Assembly (NCBI GenBank): GCA_936432065.2
Contig: OW386290.2
Span: 135,578,677 to 135,642,676 of the forward strand
DNA: 64,000 nt
Direction of reading: 5' to 3'
Source of the DNA: Rutpela maculata
Lineage: Eukaryota; Arthropoda; Insecta; Coleoptera; Cerambycidae
In this document: piece after piece, positions 10,864 to 20,037 of the stretch
Layout of the letters: every line of letters starts with the position of its first letter
Position numbering within the stretch: position 1 is the stretch's first letter
The notes under the pieces: generated by a model
Databases searched by the model: none
Told to the model about the DNA's origin: nothing
The model's input: only the letters and a program-made list of their open reading frames with translations
Made by a program: the position numbers and the translations under genes

Positions 10864-11785
10864 GTGCTGTATTCAGTTTGTAAAAAATGTCGCAAATTTG
10901 ATGTACTCATTATAGAAACTGCAATAAATCAATTCAGTCCAACTGATGTCAATGTTGTTGTTGGTGAAGATGTTGATCTGTTGGTATTACTTATCGCTCG
11001 AACTCCAATTGAAAATACCAGGCAAGGCTCAACAACCATCGGGAATATTTTCAAATATGAGTTTATCGGCTTATCCTAAATGTAAAAATCATATTCTATT
11101 TTTACATGCTATGACTGGCTGTGATACAACATCAGCAATGTTCCGGAGGGGTAAAACAACAGTTTTCAAATTGTTTGAAAAACAAGATTTAATTACATGT
11201 GCAAAAGCTTTTGAAGATATGAACTCTGCTCCAGAAACTCTAATCACAAACGGAATTCGCTTTCTTCTTTCTGTATATGGAGCTCCAAAAAAGATTACTT
11301 CCATAGATGATAAGTTACGTTACGTATCTTTTGCAAAACATACACGTAATAAAAAAAAATTAGCTTGTCTTCCTCCAACCTCGGCTTCTGCTCATCAATA
11401 TTTTTACCGATTTTATTACCAGGTTCAAGTGTGTCTTGGTAATCAACTGGACCCAGAAGAATGGGGTTGGAAGCTAATTAGTAATGTATTGGAACCAATC
11501 CACTACTTCCACCGGCACCAGAGAAGCTCCTTAATACTATTTTTTGCAACTGCAAAAAGGGGTGTAATTCGAAATGCGACTGCAAAAAAGTAGGCTTACT
11601 TTGTTCACCAACAGGCACCAGTTGTCAAGGCCAGTCGTGTTCAAATACTGAATCTCCAACAGAAGATGATCCTTACATCAACGACGAAACAACTGATGTA
11701 TCGCTGTTTGAACAATTTACGTCAACTCAGGAAGATGAAGAAGAAGAAGAAGGTGGAGGAAGAGAAGAAGAAGAAGTTGAATAAG
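10864..11785 (+). pseudogene. Truncated XPG/FEN1-like nuclease with CXC domain, copy A
   Basis: The first frame gives VGEDVDLLVLLIARTP (from about 10963). After a shift come ILFLHAMTGCDTTSAMFRRG (about 11091), LPPTSASAHQYFYRFYYQVQ and EEWGWKLISNVLEP. A further shift near 11500 restores LPPAPEKLLNTIFCNCKKGC, then KCDCKKVGLLC (CXC domain) and an acidic Glu-rich tail ending at 11784. The E-D-x-D-L-L and G-C-D pair matches the metal-binding acids of FEN1/XPG nucleases (EDxD ... GCDY), so a PIN-like nuclease fold is inferred. The N-terminal part with the first acid (VDGG in copy D) is absent. Two frameshifts make it non-functional. It is flanked by inverted arms Y and followed by a block conserved with copies B and D. 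Confidence 0.8.
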
Positions 11786-11816
11786 AAGACCTAATATTAT
11801 ATTAAACTTCAATGAA

Positions 11817-11895
11817 AAGATCGTGGAGTAGGCCTACCGGGGAAACCACATTAAAAAAGACGCGCCAAGTACACTACGTCATAGATAGCGTGGAA
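11817..11895 (+). promoter_or_regulatory. Conserved block just downstream of the nuclease-CXC gene
   Basis: GTGGAGTAGGCCTACCGGGG followed by AAACCAC, then an A-rich stretch, ACGCGCCAAG and GCGTGGAAACG. The same order recurs downstream of copy D (39930-40015) and copy B (33205-33285). GTAGGCCTAC is palindromic. Function unknown; it may be a subterminal binding site or a 3' UTR element, or could be translated in another frame (see findings). Confidence 0.55.
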
Positions 11896-12235
11896 ACGTA
11901 TGCATATTATGGAGAATATAACTTTAGAATGGCTTTTTCTCAAAAAAAGGTGAATTTTAGGAAAAAAAGTGTAAGGGCCATTTTTGTAAAGAATTGAACG
12001 ATCTACAATTTTTGTCTAGGCTATTTTTATCATAAAACTGACCGTTTCGCTAAAAAATCCAAAAAATCCATTTTTGCGAACTTTAACCTCGCATAAATTT
12101 TTTTTCACACAGGGGATCAATGGGGACTTTTCACAACTTCATTATAATGGTATCCCTGACGTTCATGTAAATTTTCAACTTCTTGGGAATGTATGCCCTA
12201 TTTTTAGGGCTAACTTGACCGGGTTACTATTCCGA
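11885..12235. repeat. Inner inverted repeat Y, right arm
   Basis: Reverse complement of 10268-10560; includes GGGGATCAATGGGGACTTTT. Confidence 0.85.
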
Positions 12236-12321
12236 CTTCAGATTAGTACTCAGCGCTCCTAAAAACTTAAAGAAAAGTGGGTCATAATTCTCGCTCACGA
12301 TTTTTTTTGTGGCCTGTGTTA
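12228..12321. repeat. Outer right terminal inverted repeat of the composite
   Basis: Contains TAATTCTCGCTCACGA and GTGGCCTGTGTT, pairing with 8283-8375. Confidence 0.7.
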
Positions 12322-12929
12322 TTGGCCATTCATAGTCATATGCTATCTAGCGTCTAGACTATAAACTTGATAGAATAATACCAGGTTATTAAAATCAACA
12401 AAAAAAATATTTTATTTTCGTACGAGTAATTTTTTTTTCCTTTTTTGGTTTTCAATAGCCTAGTACCATTCTATAAAGTTGTCTCTAAAAGCTCATCAAT
12501 TTTGTTTTAAATCAGTTCAGGGATGTAGGAGAAATTGTCGAATTATTTTCACCACCGCCCACTTTAAAGAAATTATGGAGCTACAAGTCCCTTATAACAC
12601 CTATCTGACGCAAGCGGGACGAGTTTTTTGTTGAGATTAATGAAATATGTAAAATTAATATACCGTACAAATACGGCGAGTTTTAATAGGATGGAGGAAA
12701 CTTCTAAGCTTTCAGTTAACTACGTTATACAAGTTTTGAACAGAGAGGCGTTCACGTATTTTCATGAAAATAATAAAATAAAGCGTTACGCAAAATTTTA
12801 ATGTTGTTCAGTAAACGAGTCGAGCGGTTTCGCAAAGTACATATTGCGATTTGAAAGGGAAGTCTGTTTAATGTTCTGGTTTCGTCAGCACTCCGTCTCC
12901 TTTCGAAGCTTGTACTAACTTGTACTGGT
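12322..12929. other. AT-rich stretch with no recognised gene
   Basis: Nothing recognisable on either strand. Confidence 0.4.
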
Positions 12930-13860
12930 TATAAGGCCAATGGTAACCTACGGCTGCGGCTGGTGGTCTAAAAATCTCCAACACATTGCCAAAACCAAGC
13001 TGGCTAGTTTACAGAGAAACTGTGTCTATCGATTTCTGGTGCGATTGGTATCACATCGTCTGTGTTTCTGGAATCCTGCTGGATCTACATCCTCTTCAGA
13101 CCAGACCAATAAAAATATTTTTCGGCAGCCCAAACGGCTCTTAAAACACTTCTATCTTCATAGCAATTCGAGAACGGTATGAAACTTCCAAAACGTTTTA
13201 ATCCACTTCTACAAGAACAATAAAGTGGGTCTGGTCTGGATATCGGGTCACTTCGGATTGAAAGGCAACGAGGCACCTTCTGGCTTAGGAAAGGGTATCG
13301 AAACTAGATTCATCGGGCTATAACTGGCCCTTGGCTTATTAAAGGCAAGTTTCACTGCCAAGATAGAGGTTTCTATCCGGACCGAGGAAAAAATACTACA
13401 GTAATAATAGCAAAATCTACTAAGATCTAAGATCCGTAAGGCCTTTATACAGCCGTTGAAGATACCTTCATACGAACTAAAAGACTTTTAGAGCTAAATA
13501 GGCCAAACTTGCGAATTGTTCTTGACCTATATACTGGACACTATCGATTATGACACCATCTACACAGAACAGGCCTAGGCCTAAATGCTCACCGCCGTCT
13601 ATGCAAGAAAGATGATCAAACAGTAGCACGTGTTATATATCTGTCCTGCGGCAAGAAGAAGCAAGTACTCGCTATTTGGCAAACGCCAGCAGACGTGGAA
13701 TTTAATTCCAACGACTAAAGTTATCAGCTTCATTAAGAAACTGGACCTAATGGGTGAAATTTAATCCTTTAGGTGTCAGCTCTGCAATAGATGAGAAGGA
13801 CTTAGTGCAGAATCAGAATCAACCCGCTAATATTCAACCTAACCTAACCTAAGTTTGAAG
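12930..13860 (+). pseudogene. LOA-like LINE, reverse transcriptase tail plus RNase H and C-terminus
   Basis: The order of motifs is that of a LOA/I-type LINE protein. PMVTYGCGWWSKNLQHIAK (about 12938) is the post-thumb Y-G-x-x-W-W block. After a shift comes ISGAIGITSSVFLE (conserved I-T-G-A-x-R-T-T/S). VWISGHFGLKGNEAP (about 13228) is the RNase H C-terminal motif with its His. NRPNLRIVLDLYTGHYRL (about 13500) and HLHRTGL match the C-terminal zinc-knuckle region, and SFIKKLDLMGEI precedes the stop near 13765. The RNase H core before the His motif is mostly lost, and many shifts are present. The 3' UTR ends in AACCTAACCTAACCTAAG (13839-13854), an AACCT tail. LOA rather than I is a guess from this tail. 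Confidence 0.8.
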
Positions 13861-13884
13861 ACTAATCTGTGTATTTCTATAGTC

Positions 13885-14475
13885 TTAGAAGAAATATATA
13901 GACGTCTGTCTACATACATAAAAATCCCCCGGGATAACGAAGGAAATGTTGTAAGGAGGCCGGCTATTTCGACGTTCATCATCTGACATTTTCCAAAGTG
14001 TCAAAAATTCACTTAGCCCCAACTTCTCCACACATTTTGTTACATGTCCACAGGGCCAATTGTTCTTTGTGGACCATCTTTTACTTGTATTTAAACGTTT
14101 TGTCCGGGAATACAAGTAGATATTTATTTTTCGGCAAATGGGATCGTTTGCTAATGAAGGGAAGGCGCTTCCAACTTGCCCAGTTTTCTTTTCTTAGTGA
14201 AAGATACTATTACAGTTTTACCTGAACTCCACCAGCGTAAAGTGCATTTATCGCTACATGAAGGATGATGGAGATGACCTGCTCAGATTTTCCTCTAACC
14301 AAAATGACAAGATCGTCAGCATATGCTAGTAGCTTCATATTACACAGAAAGACGATGGTCAGCAGATCATCCATGAGAAGTAATTATAGAAGAGAGATAG
14401 AGCTCCACCTTGCGGTCCTGAATTTGACCCCCCTTCCCCTCAGGGAAGTAGTTATATTTTTTAACATATTTCGAG
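13885..14475 (-). pseudogene. LOA-like LINE reverse transcriptase palm fragment
   Basis: On the minus strand, 14280-14340 reads KLLAYADDLVILVRG, a textbook reverse transcriptase active-site strand, preceded by a degraded L-L-M-D-D-L-L-T-I-V segment. Upstream, on the 14475 side, a G-R-x-x-x-W-S-S-I-S stretch may be a decayed G-x-P-Q-G-x-V-L-S motif. Downstream SFTKKRKLGKLEAPSL (about 14165-14210) matches the V-x-F-T-x-R-x-K segment after the palm. Several stops follow. It faces the 12.93-13.86 kb fragment tail to tail and could be a second copy of the same family; a single inverted locus is also possible. Confidence 0.75.
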
Positions 14476-14887
14476 TTCAGTATGGTTGGTTCTATTCGTC
14501 TTGAAAACGTTTTGTTTCATAAAGGAAATCGGGATGTCGAGAAAGGCAGCTAGCAGCAGATACTGCTATTCCCTCGCAAAGAAAAACGTGTGTAAAATTT
14601 TAACCCATTTATAAAAAAAATGCTCTCTAAATTGATCTTAAAAAAGTACAGGAACAGTTTATGCAGTTTATGCCTAACATATTTGAAATTGTTGTATAAT
14701 CTTAGAAATCACGTAAGTAAGCATTGGATTTGAATTGAATTTTGGAACATTGAGGTGTACAAACGCGTCTCAAGTGATTTTTAAGCGAGACAAACAGGCT
14801 GCAAAGATATACTGAGTGACCGTAACGACATAATTATATGAAAACACGGCTCTACATGATATAAATCTGTATTATTTTTTAACCTTC
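14476..14887. other. AT-rich stretch with no recognised gene
   Basis: No coding pattern or repeat structure seen. Confidence 0.4.
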
Positions 14888-15267
14888 CCACAATGAAATT
14901 GTAAGAGGTTACTGAAATTGGTCCAAAATCGAAAATTGAGATAACATTAAATATTTACGTTTTGAGATCCCAGGAACTCAAAAAAGTGGTTTTTGACAAA
15001 TGTCTGTGTGTGCGTGTGTATGTGTGTATGTATGTTAGCACGGTAGCGGCGAAACTGCTAAACGGATTTGGATGAAACTTTGCATGAGGGTTTCTCTAGT
15101 GCTCCAGAAGATCTGAAAAGGTTCTGATTTATATCGGATTACATTTAGTGCTGTCTTTGCACAACAAGTTTATTTTATGATACTTACAATTTGTAATCGA
15201 ACCATTGAGAAGCAGTAAAAATTCCGATTTCAACGATTTATCACTTGCATCCTTTCGATTTGGTTTT
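14888..15267 (+). repeat. Dispersed repeat, copy 1, split by a foldback
   Basis: Matches 15805-16175 along its length: TTGGTCCAAAATCGAAAATT, TGTGTATG-rich stretch, TAGCGGCGAAACTRCTAAAC, GTGCTCCAGAAGATCT, TTTCGATTTGG. It breaks at TTTCGATTTGGTTTTT, where the foldback begins. Family unknown; non-coding. Confidence 0.75.
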
Positions 15268-15658
15268 TAATAACCAATTCAAATTCAATTTTTTTTTCAT
15301 TTCCAACCTAAAAATTACTAAGTGACGCAGGCTGTCAAATTTAAACCTTTTCGTTTCAAAGACGTTTTCCCCAACAGGTTTGGTTGAAACCGGTCGAGGC
15401 CTCAAATTTTTCCCAAATGTTTACAAAAGACTATTAAAATATAAGAGAGTGTGATATTTATATTGTTCCGTTACACTCTCTTGTATTTTAATAGCCTTTT
15501 ATAAAAATTTGGGAAAAATTTGATGTCTCGACCGGTTTCAACCAAAACCGGTCGTGGAAAAGGTCTTTGAAACGAAAAGGTTTAAGTTTGACAGCCTGCG
15601 TCACTTAATAATTTTTAGGTTGGAAATAGAAAAAAAAAATTGAATTTGAATTGGTTAC
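15268..15658. mobile_element. Foldback MITE, ~190-bp arms
   Basis: The left arm starts AATAACCAATTCAAATTCAA and the right arm ends in its complement, TTGAATTTGAATTGGTTAC. Arms pair through GACGCAGGCTGTCAAA, ACCGGTCGAGGC / GTCTCGACCGGT and ACACTCTCTT with a loop of ~25 bp. It interrupts the dispersed repeat at 14.9-15.3 kb. No coding capacity. Confidence 0.85.
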
Positions 15659-15804
15659 TACACTCGGCTGTGTCGGGGTGTCAGACGTTTTACTCCGTGT
15701 ATAGTGTGTTAAGAAGAGTATGCCTACTCATTCTTATGACTGCTGAAATAACATAAGTAAATCTGTTGCCGGCTCTTAGTCTATTATGTCTTTAGATGTG
15801 TTTT

Positions 15805-16175
15805 AATCTCCCCACAAAATTGGTCCAAAATCGAAAATTGAGATAACATCATATCTTTATGTTTTGAGGTCCCAGGAAACCAAAAAAGTGGTTTTTAAAA
15901 AATGTCCGTGTGTATGTGTGTTAACACGATAGCGGCGAAACTACTAAACGGATTTGGATGCAACTTTGCAAGAAGATTTCTTTAGTGCTCCAGAAGATCT
16001 CAAAAGGTTTTGGTTGAGATCGGATTACGTTTAGTGCCGTTTTGGCACAACAAGTTGTTTATTTTATGACTACTTACAATTTGTAATCGAGCAATTGAAA
16101 AGCACTAAATATTCCGATTTCAACGATATATCACATTTGCACCCTTTCGATTTGGTTTCCGTGAAAAAAAAATTA
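15805..16175 (+). repeat. Dispersed repeat, copy 2
   Basis: Uninterrupted counterpart of 14888-15267, continuing past the break point as TTTCGATTTGGTTTCCGTGA. The last ~40 bp recur at 62790-62830. Confidence 0.75.
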
Positions 16176-17043
16176 AAAACAAAGCAAGTTCAGATCGGAT
16201 TACGTTTATAGTACCATTAAGGCACACAATTTAGTGCTCTTTTCGGCTTTAAAGATCCGCCGGGTGGGGAGGTTCCAGCCGCTTCCAGTAGCTGCCGATA
16301 TTTATATCAAGAACTTGTTACACAATGTTTATACTTCTGCAAAATTTGCTCTTATTCTATAATTTACGAAATGTAATTATCAAAATAATAACTTTTACCG
16401 TAAATCCTTTCCGTACATGCTGTTTGGTAGTGTTGATGCTCTGGAATATATCAAATAATCACGAGAGATGCTCATGCTCTGCAGTCGGAGGGCTTTACAT
16501 TAATTAGGAAGTCTTCCATCGATAAGTTATGGTTCGTCATCCACGGACTGATATCGAGCTTCTTGACTCTCGTGGAGTAGACTGACCAAAGTCGCCGATG
16601 CGTCCTCCATTTCCCCCTGCTAGGCTAGTTCTAAGGCAACAACTTGAAAATCAACTCGATAGCTCCATCTACCGTTATTCACTGCAAATATTTTTGAAAG
16701 CCCTGATTGTGATGAAGATCAGACCAAAGATGTTTTAACTCCTAGATCGCTCAACATCTCAATTTTGTATAAAACATATCCCACTTTTTCAAGCAAAGAA
16801 CTGCCCATTATCTCTCCCACTTTGCTTCCACTCCGGGGTCAACTCCAAATACCCGTGTTGTTTATGCGCATGCCTCGCGTCTAGTTGGTGTCCTGTCGCA
16901 AACCTTCGCGACGTTGTCAAAGATCAGAGACAAAAGCCGCTTAAAGCGGGAAATTTTGAAGTAGTCAAACGCAATAACGTTGAGCGATCGAAAAATGTAG
17001 AGAAAATGGTGACAGTCCGGCAACACCGCTGGTTGCTCCGGTC
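16176..17043. other. Stretch with no recognised gene
   Basis: Moderate GC around 16500-16960. Short frames only. No motif recognised; possibly single-copy host DNA. Confidence 0.4.
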
Positions 17044-17052
17044 AGTTGTTAG

Positions 17053-17518
17053 CATGATACAAAGAATACAAGGTATGACATTGCGCATGTGGGCGGAGCC
17101 AAATCGACAGTTGCTTCGTCACGCGGTGATAATTTTCTACCCTCTTCCTTCGTAAAAGTGAGTTTGCCGACGTCTGTGGAAGTTGTTTTTCGGATTATTT
17201 TACTTATTTTAGTGTTCTTGCAATAACCTTCAGTTATAAAAATGCGTTGTGTATTGGCATCACGTAAAAGTGACAATATGTTTAAAACGTATTTATGCGG
17301 ATAAAGCTCATTTATAAAGAACGATGCTTACTAAGAACACTAAGAATCCCTATTTATTTAAAATTCCAATGAATTCAGACAAATCCATGATACAAATTCT
17401 TTGTATCATGAGGAAAATCCTATGTAATTTAAAATCCCGCTATCACCGCGTGACGTCTTGCGCCAACCGGACCGAATTTGGCGCACTATCTAGCATACCT
17501 TCTATTCTTTGTATCATG
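17053..17518. mobile_element. MITE with 9-bp target duplication (MULE-like)
   Basis: The ends CATGATACAAAGAATACAAG and CTTCTATTCTTTGTATCATG are inverted copies, and AGTTGTTAG flanks both sides (17044-17052 and 17519-17527). Inverted similarity extends inward (CGTCACGCGGTGATAA / TATCACCGCGTGACG). A 9-bp duplication points to the Mutator-like group, although the CATGATA start also recalls P elements. Inside, at 17386-17411, the two terminal sequences stand head to head. No transposase. Confidence 0.8.
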
Positions 17519-17696
17519 AGTTGTTAGTGTCGGTTAAGGTTTGATTGCGTTTGCGCTTTAAGAGCTTCAAATCTTGTTGAGAAACTTGAACGCACCCGAC
17601 AATAGCAATGGTAAAGTCCGACAATTCCAGCATTGCTATCTCTGTTAATATTGCTCTCTCCGTTGAGATGTTTGCAGCTTTGTCATATACTTATTA

Positions 17697-17990
17697 GTCC
17701 AGAGAAATAAAACTTCCTCTGCGGAATGAGGCTGAACAAGCTGAATTTTTGCAGAGACCTTCGTTTTGATGTTCTAATGAAGCACAAAAAAATCTCATAT
17801 GCCCACCCTTGTGCGTCTTCAGATATCGAAGGTCAAAGGTCATGAAAATCGTTTTTTCGCGAAAATCTCGCTTCCAGTGTATCTGACGTCGTAAGAACCC
17901 ATAACAAAACTTACGTAAAATAGTATTCTCTACAATATTCTCATTTTTTTCGTACGACCAACCGTTTTCGAGATATAGCATGATAAAGCG
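17697..17990. repeat. Left terminal inverted repeat of element C
   Basis: Pairs with 19740-20037; ends inward at AACCGTTTTCGAGATATAGC. Confidence 0.85.
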
Positions 17991-18182
17991 GGAGCGCGCA
18001 TTCGTAATAGGTAATACTGTATTATACTGCAGAGCTATAAATATAAAAGCACTTTTCTTAATCTGTTAGACTGAAAAATTAAATTCCCATTATTAAAGCC
18101 GTTAAAAATTTGTTTATCTATAAAAAAATATATAATAAATAATTAATAATAAAAAATACATTCTTTTCCACACCACGCCTTA

Positions 18183-19741
18183 TGTTTCCTTGCCTTCCTC
18201 CTCGTCTTCGTCGGGTTCCACTAGCACCTCGATCAACACATCTTCGTCAGACGCTTCCTCTATATCTGTTGGCTCTATGTCTGTTGACAAAACCTCTTCA
18301 GGCTGAAGGTCACTGAAGTCTTCGATGTTTTGCAACTCTGTTGACGGGTTCAGGCATGCCTGTCCGTGGCACTGACCACAAACTTTGGAGCATGGCAGCC
18401 CGACTTTTCTACATCCGCACTGCGCACCACCTTTTTACAATTACAGAATATTGTATTTAATAGTTCGTCTGGAGCAGGTGGCAGTAGTATTGTTTTCGGC
18501 TGTAATATGTCGTTTTTTAAATCCCAACCCCATTCTTCGAGTTGTAGATTTTTCCCTAGCCAAATCTGTACTTGGTAGTAGACCCGATAAATATGCTGTT
18601 GAGCTGCTTCACTGGTAGGTGGAAGGGATGACAATTTAACAGGTCTATTAAGTCGTGTAGCCTTAATGAATTGGGTGTATCTAAATTTGTCAAGGTTCAC
18701 TTCATCTTTTGGAGCACCATACATAGCTAACAGAAAACGCTTTCCGTTCTGAAATACTGTATCTGGCGGGCAGTTTTCTGCTTGAAATATTTGAGCCGAG
18801 TGAGTCAAATCGGGATGTTTGTCATAACCTTAAGTTTTCCTTTGTTGAATAGTGCCGATGTAGTGTCGCATCCAGTGAGGGCATGCAAAAACAAAATATG
18901 TTCTTTGCAAAGACGATATTTGTCGAGACTTTTAGACGAATAAATTAGTGCTGATGTAGTCCCTTTGCCAATTTTCTTTAAGAAAATTTGTCGGTGATGT
19001 GACTGAGTTCGTCCTATTAAGAGAACAAGCAAATCAATGTCTTCTCCAATGATGATGGCAGTTCTTTCTTTTTCCGATACTTCCATGGCTATTTCGATGA
19101 TTAGAACATCTGCATCATCCTTGGCTTGTTTTGTAGCGATGTTGACAGCTTGAAGTTGTTCAATAAGCATTTCAATAAAAAAAATTTTGTTCAATCGGTT
19201 TGATAAGAACTTTTCTTGGGTGACTGGCACAATCATTGTTGCATCAAAGCGAGCTTCATAAGAAGTAGACAGTGCAGTGCTTCGTCTTAATTGCTCCATT
19301 GCTTTTATATTTGTAGAGTTGTCTGAGTATCCGTCAAATATAACAATTAATTATGTTAGAACCAAAATGCCTTTGCAAATATGTAACATATCTATCGAGA
19401 GTGTCGGAGAAAGTATCGTTTTTGTTCCATACGACACGATGTAGCAAAAATCCACCATCGATGACGTAGGTTACATTATCTTCATTGAGTTCAATATTGA
19501 CAGGCTCCATCATATTATACAATTTTGATTTTGTGGTTTTTCGCATGCCCTCATTGTCAAATAGTGATGTTGGATATGGACTTAATTCATACTCAAAATA
19601 TTTTTGCAGATGATCGTCAAACTTTTTGTTAATAGTTATTCTTTGGAAAAGTAGCAAAGGATCTATAGCAACTTTAGAATCTCGAATCTTAACGGATCTG
19701 TTGATCGTTGAAAGCGGAAGAACTTTGTCTGCGCGCTTCAA
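18183..19741 (-). pseudogene. XPG/FEN1-like nuclease with CXC domain, copy C (most complete)
   Basis: The minus-strand ORF starts MKRADKVLPLSTINRSVKIR at 19741 and reaches VTYVIDGGFLLHRVVW, giving the first nuclease acid. A frameshift near 19335 leads to GEDIDLLVLLIGRTQ (about 19045) and ILFLHALTGCDTTSALFNKG (about 18870). A second shift near 18810 leads to LPPTSEAAQQHIYRVYYQVQ (about 18600), EEWGWDLKNDILQP and LPPAPDELLNTIFCNCKK. A third shift near 18420 puts QCGCRKVGLPC and VCGQCHGQAC back in line, followed by a Glu/Asp-rich tail to about 18183. Domain order is thus PIN/XPG-like nuclease, W-G-W linker, cysteine-rich CXC, acidic tail; roughly 500 residues if unbroken. The three acidic motifs are all present. 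The gene starts at the inner edge of the right terminal repeat. Function in transposition is inferred; the cysteine pattern resembles tesmin/TSO1 CXC domains, which bind DNA. Confidence 0.85.
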
Positions 19742-20037
19742 TTTTATTGGTTGGTCGTACGAAAAAAATGTATATGAACAATTTTGTAGAGAATACTATT
19801 TTACATAAGTTTTGTTATGGGTTCTTACGACGTCAGATGCACTGGAAGCGAGATTTTCGCGAAAAACCGATTTACATGACCTTTGACCTTCGATATCTCA
19901 AGACGCACAAGGGTAGGCATATGAGATTTTTTTGTGCTTCATTGGAACATCAAAACGAAGGTGTCTGCAAAAATTCAGCTTGTTCGGCCTCACTCCGCAG
20001 ATGGCCTTTTTTTACCTTATTTCATTGGTCTATATGG
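19740..20037. repeat. Right terminal inverted repeat of element C
   Basis: Pairs with 17697-17990; the likely gene start lies at its inner border. Confidence 0.85.

Larger units (their letters stand above)
8283..12321. mobile_element. Composite TIR element with a transposase-like and a nuclease-CXC pseudogene
   Basis: The outer ends (8283-8375 and 12228-12321) are inverted copies sharing CGTGAGCGAGAATTA and AATCTGAAGTCRGAATA. Inside are two further inverted pairs. One (8385-8665 with 10090-10275) brackets a DDE-like transposase pseudogene; the other (10268-10560 with 11885-12235) brackets an XPG-like nuclease-CXC pseudogene. Both genes read on the plus strand. The unit may be one two-gene transposon or one element inserted at the end of a related one. 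A candidate TSD was not found. Confidence 0.65.
17697..20037. mobile_element. TIR element C carrying a nuclease-CXC pseudogene
   Basis: About 290 bp at 17697-17990 recur in reverse complement at 19740-20037 (shared GAACAAGCTGAATTTTTGCA, CATATGAGATTTTTTTGTGC and GATATCGAAGGTCAAAGGTC on one strand or the other). The interior is almost wholly the nuclease-CXC gene on the minus strand. The terminal-repeat sequence differs from that of element A/B, though the AAGGTCAAAGGTC and GTAGAGAAT parts echo it. A TSD was not identified. Confidence 0.85.

Noticed and set aside
13838..13855. Telomere or internal telomeric array
   Set aside because: Only about three AACCT units, exactly at the 3' end of a LINE, so a LINE tail is the simpler reading.
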